Shown: piece by piece, positions 1 through 10,533 of the stretch | Layout of the letters: every line of letters begins with the position of its first letter | How positions within the stretch are numbered: the first letter of the stretch is position 1 | Assembly (NCBI RefSeq): GCF_008831285.2 | Contig: NC_045142.1 | Location: 18,167,354 to 18,231,353, forward strand | Reading direction: 5' to 3' | DNA length: 64,000 bases | Origin: Nymphaea colorata | Taxonomy: Eukaryota; Streptophyta; Magnoliopsida; Nymphaeales; Nymphaeaceae | The notes under the pieces: model-generated | Database searches by the model: none | What the model was told of the DNA's origin: nothing | The model's input: the letters and a program-made list of their open reading frames with translations, nothing else | Position numbers and translations under genes: made by a program

Positions 1-692
1 TTCTTAAGAACTCAACAAACATTGGATCCATATCCAACAGATCAAATTCCAAGTCAAACAAACACGCCATGTTTTATGGGAATCCCCATTCAAGTGATTC
101 CAGCATCAAAATTCTTTGATCAAAATCTCAGGATCAAATCCTGATGCTGCCAAACGCTACCTTATTCTTCCATAAGAATTTCTTTCCTTTCTAAGTTTTT
201 TTTTTTCTTTCTAAAAAAATTTTAATTAAACATGAAGCGCTCTAAATTTCATGTCTTAAACCAAGTCCAAAATAGAAGCAATCAAACGTATTTCATGCCA
301 TAATATCTCGTAGTATCATTTGATATCTCATGCTTTTTTAACTGTATGAAAGAAGTCGCCACTTCCCAAGAGTGTGACTTCTCCTCGCAGCTTTGCGTTG
401 CTGGGGAGGCAACTCTAGATAAAGAGCTAGCAGATTAGTTGTACTTCTTTCAATATGCTTAATAAGATAGTCTCATACCCATATTCGAATCTGATTCTTA
501 AAAACTGCAATAGTATCTAATTCAATATGGTTTTTTTTTTCGTAGAAAATTCGAGGGGAGGCTTGTGCTTCTCCAAACATTCATGCAAATTCGTTGTTAG
601 AACTAAGTTATTTTCACTGATGAAGACATATTGAATTTCTGTTTTGGTGCCGGTCTAATTCGTTCTTAATCACAATTTCACAAATATTCTGC

Positions 693-851
693 AGGAGCAG
701 AGTCAATTTTTTTTCATGAGGAGGGTTAAATTATAGTTTCAAAATATAACTTTTTAAAATTTTTATATAAGATAAATATAATTTTACATGTAAATTTAAA
801 AGAAAATCTTGATAAGGGCCAGAGCCCTGGCTTCCCCCAGGCTCTGCCCCT
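693..851. mobile_element. Short AT-rich inverted-repeat element, family A copy 1
   Basis: The left end reads AGGAGCAGAGTCA and the right end GGCTCTGCCCCT, so the ends are imperfect inverted repeats of about 12 bases around an AT-rich core. The core contains the block TTATAGTTTCAAAATATAAC, which recurs at about 1630, 50880 (reverse) and 51890. There is no coding capacity. This is the profile of a MITE or similar non-autonomous element. No clear target duplication was seen. Confidence 0.5.
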
Positions 852-1600
852 AAAAGACAATATCTAGGCATTAAATTAATATGGTTGGTTTGGTAGGAAG
901 CATGTCTTCATCTATATATGTCTTCATCTATAACGTGCAAGTAATATTTCTTAAGGTACTCTCTTCAAATGTACCCAAAAAAATTTATATAAAAGAGCTA
1001 GCTGTATACTGTGTCTTACTGTTCAAGCGAGGTGTCAACAGTGGCCTACATGGACTCACATAATTGATTTTATTTGCATATTAGTTCCTCCCTGTAATTT
1101 AATTTATCATATATTGGTGCCTCTTAAATTTAAGATTTCTCATGTTTGTGCTCTCGGCCACAAACTTTTAGCTCTGCTGCCACTGCATCTTTTGGATCGA
1201 AGCACTTTCTGGGCCTCTTAAGGTGTATTTGATAGCTTTAGAGGTTTGTAAAAATGCAGGTCTCTAGTTCAATTTTAGTGGTGCTAGGCTCCTGTGCTTT
1301 ACAATGATAGGCGGCATTCAAGTTGAAGGATGTGCCGCTGCTATCACTGACTCCGATACAGCTCAATGCAGGATGAACCTTTCGCTCACCCTTATTGCTT
1401 TATATCTATGATCAGAGTTTGATCCACAATTCCTTTATGTGGGACCTACAGTAAACACTCTACAAATAGACAGTTCCCGATTTAGTTTCATGAGTTGATT
1501 TTGACAACCACTGTTGATGAGACGAATCGGTAAGCCAATCGATTCAGTGAATAGGCTGATTACTGATTTAACTTGAGTAAAAAAAAATATTAAACAACTA

Positions 1601-1748
1601 AGGGGTAGAACTAAAAATTTTTCATGAGAAACGCCGAATTATAGTTTCAAAATGTTAACAGGAGCCAAATATTATTTTTCAAAATTTTTATATATGACAA
1701 GTGACATTCTTTAAAATTTATTTTATTTGGTTGAGAGGCTCCACCCCT
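1601..1748. mobile_element. Short AT-rich inverted-repeat element, family A copy 2
   Basis: The copy starts AGGGGTAGAACT and ends GGCTCCACCCCT, imperfect inverted termini matching those of the copy at 693-851. The internal AT-rich core shares the blocks TTATAGTTTCAAAAT and CAAAATTTTTATATA with that copy. It is non-coding. Confidence 0.5.
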
Positions 1749-2878
1749 GTAAACAACTATTTTTAAAAAGTAAACAATAATGTGAAAATTTGATTGGAAA
1801 ATGAGACAATTTTTAATATATTTACAAAATATATAGAAACTGACACATGGCACTCCTAATCGAGCATGACATTGATTTTTTGCCACCAGTTCAATTCGAA
1901 TTGGCCGATTCTAGCTGATTTCAATAGCACTGCTCTAAAACTTATGATCCATGATCTATTTGAGCGGTTCCTTGAGTTAAGGGGAAAGCATCAAGGCCAG
2001 GAATCTCTTTTCTCTTTTAATCCTTTCTCACTTTTGAATGAAAGAGAGGGAAAATATGGACTAAGAAGGAACCTTTGAAGTTACATGTTTGTCCGGTCAG
2101 GCCGTTGTTGATACCAAGTGGTGATCTCAACTTACCCACTTTTATCGCATACCTCGGGAATCGAATTTGAGACGTGCTAAACAATGCATCCCATCTACCC
2201 GTTTGAATTATGCCCTGCCAGCTCAAACTACCATAAATTAAATTTTGCAAGAATGGCCTACGTCAAACTTCCATTATAACAAATCTATTTCCCTAAAACA
2301 CACATTTCAGTAGTTGCAGTTCCTGACTTCCTGCCATATATATTGATGTGATGCCAATGACACGAGTTATGCGATGATGATGATGATGATATTGCTGCAT
2401 ACATGCATATGATGACGACCATGATGCTTCATGATGGTCTAAGGATTTAGGGAGTGCTGTGATATTATTAAGGCATATTATCATCCATGATCTAAATATT
2501 TTGATGCAAAAGTACTTGTTTTTATATGGGTGTCAAAAAACGAGATGGAATAAAGCGAAATAAATAATGGAAAGTAATAGACCAACATGGCATGTGGAAA
2601 GCAAAAACATGGCGGCTCGTGTTGTTTCAGACGGCCACATTGCTTATTTTTCTGCATGGAGTTTGGTTTTCTTCATGCATGGTTCTATTTTTTTTTTTTT
2701 GCCTTTTCCGAAGTGAGATATGATTTGTACTGTCAATTCCAAAATCCATAGCTTTTCTGGTTCATACTGTAATCAACTCCATTGATATTGTTTCCTAATA
2801 TATTTGAGAAATGACAACCACGGCAGGACATAAAGCAACGGTTTCGTGGCCGGCGCCGCCTCCTTGCAGCAGCCGACA

Positions 2879-4148
2879 ATGGGCAGATGTTTCCCAGGAT
2901 CAGTCCTTGCAGCACTAATATTCACGTGCAGCATGTTGATCCCTGTCTCGGTGCTGCTCACCTTCACCACCATTGATTCTACTTGGAGTTCCATAGAGAA
3001 AAGAGTTTCTGTTCCGAATGTCGCCGCCCGTCTGCAGCCGATACATGTCATTGAAGATGTGCAGGCAGCAGTGAAGATGGCCGGAAACATGCGGATGCAG
3101 CCGGAGAAGAGTAGAAGGATAGAGTTTATGCTGGTGACAGGAGAAAGGTCTGTGGCATGTGGCAGCAGCGAGGGGTCATATGTGATGATGATGTCTTACA
3201 AGAACAAGATCGATTACTGTAACATCCATGGCTGCAAGGTGTGGTATGCTCTGGAGGTGTGGGAAAATGGATTCACAGGGACATGGGCGAGGTACCCTCT
3301 GCTCTTAAAGTTGATGAAGGCCAACCCCAAGATTCAATGGTTTATGTGGATGGATTCTGATGCCATTTTCACTGACCTAAATTTCACCATCCCCATAAGA
3401 ACTTATGAAGATTGGGGAAAGAAGATGGTTGTGCCTGGTTACTGGGAGAAGGTTGGTATCTTGTCCTCTGTTTCTTCATTCATTCTCTTATCTTTTAAGA
3501 TTGGTAGATATTTAAGTTTTGAAAGCTATATTAAAAAAGTCATGTGGAATTGACTTAGAATCCATTGGGCCCTCAACTTAATGGCACACAAGTTCTTGAT
3601 CACGGGCATTTGCCTGGCCATATAAAAGCTGGTGAATACAGTTGATGGTCTTCGAATTGGAAATTCGTAAGTTTGTTAGATTTTGCATGATATGAGTTCG
3701 GAACTTTTAGAGTCTTCTGCAAAATATGATACCATGGAAGCAGGTATAATGCTCAGAAACAGCTCTTTGATGAACGATTTCTAATGCATAGCCACTTCTT
3801 TTATGTTCAGTCTCACGAGCTTAGAATTTCAAATATTATAGTCAAAAGTTAATTTCATTGCTCCATGGTTTTGTATCCTCAACTGATAGGGAAGAAACCC
3901 CAGAATTTGGTAGTGCTGTAGTCATGAATACTGCTGCAACTACGGAAAAATTGCAGTTTATTTTTCTTTTGAAAGCCAAATAAATCCAAACAAGCATTTC
4001 AGTATCTCATGATCAAGCCCTTTTTTATCATTATATACCTTGTGGACCCTTGATTTTTGCTATGCTTTCCCCTGTTCTTGCATACGGTAATGTAGTTTAT
4101 GGAGTGAAACTCCTCACTAGTAGTAGGATCTGTTCTCAAAAGAAAACA

Positions 4149-4191
<43 letters not shown>

Positions 4192-5379
4192 AACTTTTCA
4201 GTTTATCAAAAATTTCCTTGTCTGAGAAACTCTCAATGCCAAGATTCTTTTAATATTGTTTAGCTTTTTAATCCCACCAAATATCAGCATGATTAGATTT
4301 ACAAAGCCTGAAATGCGTCCACCAGCAATGATAAATTAAGTTAGCCAAGTACCATCAATCTTCAGCATGATTTGGATAAGGACAAGAGAAGCATCCATAG
4401 CAGAACAGAAACCCAAATTTTCAGGAAACTGGATTCTGTTTGAGGGTAACTTATGGGTCACAAATTAGTATTCATTAAACTCTTTAGTTAAGGCAGCTTG
4501 CTGCTCTCAGTCTACTTTCGTTAGTGTGTACTTACACTGAGAAGAAAGTCAGAAATTTCTCCCTCACTGACTTTCTTCAGATGATTACAAGTATAGAAAG
4601 GTGTATGGTGGTGAAATCATAGACTCCTCACCTTGTTTTTGACGGCCATTAGTTCAGAGGTGCCCTTATGTATCTAACTGGACTTTCACACAAGTTCAGA
4701 AAGCCCGTGCTATTGAAAGCACAACATCATAGTGGTAACTTTTTCTATCCACCATTTCCAGAAGGATGCACTTACTGCTCAGTGCAGAGCTTGTCATTTC
4801 TCCCTACTAGAGAATCACAGCAAAAAACAATGACTGCAACTGTAATTTCAGGTTTATGCAGAGAATCCCGACTGGATCTCACTGAACGCAGGCATTTTCC
4901 TCATGAAGAACTGTGAATGGTCACATAAGTTCCTCCGGAGTTGGATGAGATATGGTGATCCTTCCAACTTGGCATCATCCAAGATGCGACTGAATTCTTT
5001 TCTGACGCGGCCAAAATATTGGGATCCTGATGATCAAAGTGCTCTGGTCTACCTTCTCAATCTCAACAAGACTGACTCACAAGCAAATGTTTACCTTGAA
5101 TCTGGTTATGACCTCCATGGCTACTGGAAATTCATCGTTGACAATTATGAGAACATCACAAACAATGACAAGTCACGGCCTTTCGTAACACATTTCTGTG
5201 GTTGCAACTTCTGTGGTAGAAAGAAAATCTCTGCAGACTGCTACGGAGGTTTCAGGCGTGCTTTTAACTTTGCTGACAACCAATTGCTGTCTCAAGTCTC
5301 ACTTTCTCACCTCAGTCTCAGCTCCCCAGATCCATTGCTGAAAGCAACTTCTGCTAAAACATCACCAGAAAGTCCCTAG
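2879..5379 (+). CDS. GT34 family glycosyltransferase (galactomannan galactosyltransferase / xyloglucan xylosyltransferase type)
   Basis: Two exons, 2879-3451 and 4852-5379, encode 366 residues. The junction AAG|GTTGGT...TTTCAG|GTT is phase 0 and restores a continuous family match (EK|VYAENPDW). I chose the ATG at 2879 because it is the first ATG in frame. Residues about 8-28 form one hydrophobic signal anchor, giving a type II Golgi membrane protein. The DXD nucleotide-sugar motif is DSD at 159-161 (MWMDSDAIF). Further family signatures are SLNAGIFL with a following NCEWS, then PFVTHFCGC and RAFNFADNQ near the C terminus. GT34 enzymes add alpha-1,6-linked galactose to mannan or xylose to xyloglucan. 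The N-C-x-W-S context looks closer to the galactomannan (GMGT/MUCI10) branch, but I cannot separate the two by eye. At 366 residues it is shorter than the roughly 440-460 usual for the family, mostly because of a short stem. The intron carries a GA microsatellite. Confidence 0.92.
4153..4189. repeat. (GA)n microsatellite in the intron of the GT34 gene
   Basis: An uninterrupted GA run of about 37 bases lies in the single intron (3452-4851). Confidence 0.9.
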
Positions 5380-6907
5380 CTTTCTCGCAGTACAGACAAA
5401 CAAACTTATTCATTGTTTCTTCACTCCAACACCCATTTATTGAAAGAATTGATGCATAACACTGCTAGTGATGAATTAGAAGCACACCCACAAGAGCCAA
5501 TGTACAATAAACAAAGCAGGAGAAAGGAATAAAACTGAAGAGGAAGAGAGAGCAGATTTTGCATAGGCTTTCTGGTCAAGTGAGTCAAAACGACATGCCT
5601 GTTATCTTGAAGAATCTATTCTGTAATGTATTTTGCTGTAAACAAAACTTTTGCACGAAGGCGCCTTTGGTTTATAGAGAATCGGTGAATCCTTCCCTGC
5701 CTAATTCTGATTGTTCTTCATGCTTGGCGTTTGTACTTCTAAACCAACCCATTCGTTCGTTAGGTTTACTGTGATTGGCAGGTCACCAAAGTGACCAAAT
5801 GGTTTTCTGCTACTGAGAATTACTTGTATGTCATTCCGTTTCTAGTTTTATCTTCTTAAGCTTACTTTATCATTTCATCAAGAAAATAACATTTTTTATT
5901 GGGTTAATTACTTTATCCGTTAGCAAACTGGTTTGAGGCGTAGCCAGAAATATTATTTTCTGGTTTTAAACGGCGAGGCCTTGTGGGTATATTAAAAACT
6001 GCAAAACACATAAAAAAACCTGAAAAACATATTAAAAAAAACGTGTTTTTTCATTTTTAACGTTGAAAAAAAAACACATTTTTTTCCCATTTTTATTTGG
6101 CTGGCCAATTTTAGCATTTTAAAATGTTTTTTTTTTTAATGGTATGCGTTTTCTGTGATTATGGGTTGAAGACAATATCCATAGTACCAACAATGGGCAA
6201 ACGTAATATTAATGACCAACTTTGCATGGATGGCCCATAAGATAGGGATTATTATGGCAAACACAAAGTGAAAAAACCAAGACAACCAAAACCTTTTGGT
6301 TCATATTCAGGAAAAGCTTACGTGCAACAACGCATTATCTGCGGGGACATAACTAAAGTTTATTTACTGTAACTTAAGTTTTCGTGCATCTTAAGAGCAA
6401 TTGAAATATGCCTATAGAATTGCCAAATTTTGTGGCAATTCTACTTTTTTTTTTTCACTTAGATGCCTATAGAATGAAGACGTCATATGAGCTATAATTA
6501 TTGAATCTGTGGTGTCAGCTATATTTGCAACAAAAAATTAGAGAAGTGTGTGTGTGTGACCGAAATTTGTGTACTGAATAAGACTATAAACTGATTATGA
6601 GCCATCTAAATAACTTGATTAATAATTTATGAAGTATCAAGCAAGGTAATATAAGTTTTGTTGCATATTTAAGTGGGCGAAATTTTAATAAATAATAGTA
6701 AACACTTGGGGTTCAAAAGTAGCCACAGTATTATCTATGAACGTTGTTGGAATGGGTTCAAAGATCATGGCGTTTCTCTAAATGATCCAGATCCAGCCAA
6801 TTTTTTTCTACTTGTATTGATATGACTTAAACTATTTTTATACTAAGAAGATAAAAGATAATGTTGTTTTATTTATTGTCCCTAATACAGCCGCTATATA
6901 TATGAAG

Positions 6908-7054
6908 GGGTTGTTTGGCAATAGGCATACTATGTAAGTGTTCTATGTATTTATCCTAAAAATTAAGGCAAATTCATGAAATATTATGAATCTATTCAAT
7001 ATTTGAGACAAATTCATGAAACACTCACTAGTATTTTTTTTTACCAAACAACTC
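6908..7054. mobile_element. Short inverted-repeat element, family B copy 1
   Basis: The left end reads GGGTTGTTTGGCAAT and the right end TTTACCAAACAACTC, matching at about 12 of 15 positions when one is reversed. The interior is AT-rich and contains repeated blocks of the type AATTCATGAAA. There is no coding capacity. The ends resemble those of plant MITEs; the superfamily cannot be fixed without a clear target duplication. Confidence 0.45.
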
Positions 7055-7545
7055 AAAGGAGTTGTTTCAGGTCCCTTTTTATTTCCTCAATGATATAGTG
7101 CTTCTTCTGAGATGATCATATATGCAATGGCATTTATAGATTTGGATCTGACAGAAATCAGAGAGAGGGAGAGAGATAGGAATTATGTCAATATATTTAA
7201 TTTGGATTGGATATGAAAAAATATATATATCTGATTAAAAAATCAAATTAATTTCAGATTTAAGAAATGACATTTCATCATATTCAAATTCGAATATACA
7301 TAAATATTTGATCATATATTGATATCAGATTTAGTTTACATCATGTATCCAATGCTCTTACATCTTGAAAATCAGCTGGATTCGGTACAAAATTTAAATT
7401 CGAATATGAATGTAAAAATTAGATTTGGATTGTGAAATCAGATTTTGGATTTTGACATGATTTTCTTTTAGTTCGTATTTAAATTTGAATTCAAACATGA
7501 ATACGTGACTATAACCTATTTTTGAATCCTATCCATTGGCATCCC

Positions 7546-7546
<1 letters not shown>

Positions 7547-7586
<40 letters not shown>
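7547..7586. repeat. (GA)n microsatellite
   Basis: A pure AG/GA dinucleotide run of about 40 bases. Confidence 0.9.
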
Positions 7587-7590
<4 letters not shown>

Positions 7591-7687
7591 AATACTACTC
7601 AACAAAACATGACAATGAATAGAAACACTATGTTACAATATTTTACGAATGTACCTCAATGTTTATGGTAGAAAGTTTGGAAGAGTG

Positions 7688-8029
7688 GCACCACATGACA
7701 ATGAAGAAGGGTCAAAGATTGTTATTATTTTCATTACCAAGCGGCCCCGTAGGGACAAAAGAATGTTCAGAAGAGAGGCACCATGTGACCAAGTGCAGAG
7801 GTAAGTGTGGGCTCTGTGGGGTGTATACCCTGTGGAGCCCATTCTAAAACCTTGTTTTAATAATTGGATTTGGGATAGCCAGGTCATTGCTCTAGTACTC
7901 CATAGACAAAAATTTCTGGCTCCGCTTTTGCAAGTGACAATGAAGAAGGGACAAAGTTTGTTATTATTTCCATTACCAAACGGCCAAGTAGCGAAGAATG
8001 TTTTGGAAGAGAGACACCACATAGCAATA
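7688..8029 (+). repeat. Diverged direct repeat of about 100 bp (two copies), possibly from a degraded coding sequence
   Basis: Copies at about 7688-7790 and 7931-8029 both contain TGACAATGAAGAAGGG followed by a CAAAG, TTGTTATTATTT and CATTACCAA series, and end in a purine-rich GAGAGGCACCA-like block. On the plus strand both read as MKKGQ-S/R-LLLF-S/P-LP. This recalls the N-terminal LLLFPLP stretch of plant UDP-glycosyltransferases, but the similarity is short and no further domain follows. I call only the repeat. Confidence 0.45.
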
Positions 8030-10533
8030 AGAGGGCCAATGGTGGAAGAGGTTATGGGAGGCATATTAAAAGCTGGGAGCGCAAGCCCAGTACTCAATGC
8101 TTGGATGCCAAAATGTCCAAAATACCTAGTTGATTAAAAAGGTGAAGCCTTCTTATATGGACAAAGATGAAAATGTTTAAAGGAACACCTTTTTTCAAAA
8201 AGGCAAAAATTTCCTCCGTTCCTTTTTTGCGACGGACAAAAAAAAAAAGCCGTAAATCAGTGATAGATTGGGACTTCGACATGCAAATAATACCTTGCCG
8301 AGAGAAGAAAAGGCCAGGCCCATGCACGGTAGTTTGGCAACACGAATGTCCAATGAATCTGCCCCAAATATTAGAGTAGATTCCCGTAATACTAGAACTA
8401 GTATTTCATAAATCTGTCAGTAATATTTAAGTCTATACTCAGTTTAAGTGTCATCGCTACCAAATGACCATGCAGATGCCAAGAAGTAGAATACCAGAAG
8501 GCAACAATGGGCCCATGCGGAGGTGTAAATGGATCCGACTCAAATCAGCTAGATACATCAGAGTAATTGGTTTTAAGATTGGATGTGATGCATAAGCCAA
8601 GGCTACCCATATGTTAAAAAACAAAGCTGTTTGAAGCACCTATGTCACGTTTTACTCAACAAAGCGGACCACGTTAAGCATTGCTATTCTAAGCATCTTG
8701 TCTACATATCTAAGAAAAGTAGGAATGCACGCATTGCTCATTTTTCCTGTGAACGTGGAAAAAATACCCATGTTTGCGACTGTCACAAACTTTCCAAGCA
8801 CAAGAAATGGGGCTTTTTCCCGTGTTTTTGACAAGAAGGAAAACAACCTACCACTTATGGGTGCAGTTGAATACTCAATCTTTACTTGAGGTACACATAT
8901 TTTATGGCCTAGAGGGTAGGTTCATGAAACTTATCTCATAAATGAACCAGTCCAATGTTTGTTCAGCTAAATATCTCTCACTTCATGCTTCACTTTCGGA
9001 TTATGCAATGAAAGAGCAAAAGAACATGAAGATTCATAATCGCTCATGGAATGATCATGCTGCAAAAAAAGAATTAGAAATACTTGTAGTTCATGCCACA
9101 ATCCTCATGGCCTGTTTGTCATTAACCCAATTGGTAGAAATCAGAAACCATTTGTCACCTCTTCAAGGAATCCCATCATTGGAATGACGCTGTACATCAA
9201 GATAATGAAGAGAACATCTTTGAAGAGAATTTGTACCCCCATCTGATAGTTAAGAAGCTTCTTGTTAGTGAAAAAAGGTTTCTCGTTGACTGGTTGAGAA
9301 TGTTCAGAAGGTCAAGGAGCCAGGCCAATTCTGGTTAATCAAGAAGATACTGATGGCATTAAACAGCTAGAGATTGCCGCAGCGTCTGCAGTAAGCCCAT
9401 AAAAGACCAGGAAACCTTGTGATTTTTGCATCACTGTTTGCAGCAACTCCATAAGAAACCGAAAAAGTCATTGATAGCCTCAAATTCATGGAAAGCTTGC
9501 TCATTTACGAGAGCAAGGTGATAGATACATTAGCACTGTACAAGAGCATAAGACCAACACTTGACATATTATACAATCTGCAACAACCACAACGAAGCAA
9601 TAAAATATATACGATTGAAGATTGAGAAGCACAAATATTGAATGGAATCCCAGTTATCCGACTTTTCCAGGTGACCAGTGTGAATAGATAAATCTCATCC
9701 AAAACCCAGCAATATGACCTCCTATCTTCAGAATTATTTGGCCCAATAAAGTACATGACCAAAAACTCATGCTTTCCCCACTTTTCCAACCTTCACAAGA
9801 CAAGTTAGAAGAAGAACATGAGGAGAAAAACAAAAAACAAACACCTTAACCTATGATGCAAATGCACAAGTAGATGTATTTACATTTAAAGTCCGATGTA
9901 CTTGAGTAGTAACTAGAATAATGCAAAAATGTAGTACCAAGATGCAGAGGAAAAAGAAAAACAAAAGCCAGATAGCTGTGCAGCAGAAAATTATTCATGG
10001 TGTGTCTGAGACCATTAAAGAAAATCTCCTGTGGCATCAACAGTTTTGAAATGAGCCATATCTTTTATCAGTACATGAATGCATGTCAGAATATGCAAAG
10101 GAAGCATCAGATTCAACAAAGCATGGTGACAGATTTTCCCTAAAAGGGACGTATCACATTCAACAAAAGCGTGGTCACAAATTTAAAGCAAGATCCCATC
10201 TGGGAGGCTTTTCTTGTTTTCTTTAAAATTTATTTTTCCCCAGGAAAAACTTAGAAATTCGAGAAAATAACAAATATGTAAAAAAAAATAAACTGTTACG
10301 AAATTAGGAGTTTCATCTTTCAACGAATTTTCTTTTATAACGATAAAGATTAAAGTAGTTTTTAGAATTAAAAAGAAGCAAAAAAAGAAAAAAAGGAAAA
10401 CACACACTTAATGTGCACACACTTGTAGCCCATGTTAGGCAGGCGGGTCATGCAAACCTGCATCTCCATTAATCGCACTATTATCTGACTTATTAATGCA
10501 TCAATCCTCACAAGAATAAAAAAGCTACCGAGT

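Larger units (their letters stand above)
1..2878. other. Intergenic DNA upstream of the GT34 gene
   Basis: No convincing coding region is seen; the open frames here are short and have no recognisable motifs. The stretch is AT-rich and contains two short inverted-repeat elements of one family (693-851 and 1601-1748, described separately). A small GAT trinucleotide run lies near 2373-2388. The last several hundred bases must hold the promoter and leader of the glycosyltransferase gene, but I could not pick out a convincing TATA box. Confidence 0.6.
5380..10533. other. Intergenic DNA between the GT34 and PP1 genes
   Basis: The first 150 bases or so are probably the 3' untranslated region of the GT34 gene, with AATAAA-like signals near 5508 and 5532. 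The rest is AT-rich. It includes A/T homopolymer-rich DNA with an AAAACACGTTTTT-like pattern at about 6000-6140, a short inverted-repeat element (6908-7054), a GA microsatellite (7547-7586) and an approximately 100-bp direct repeat (7688-8029). Short open frames at 8631-9190 show no recognised domain. The stretch just before 10533 is the probable 3' untranslated region of the phosphatase gene on the other strand. Confidence 0.55.
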
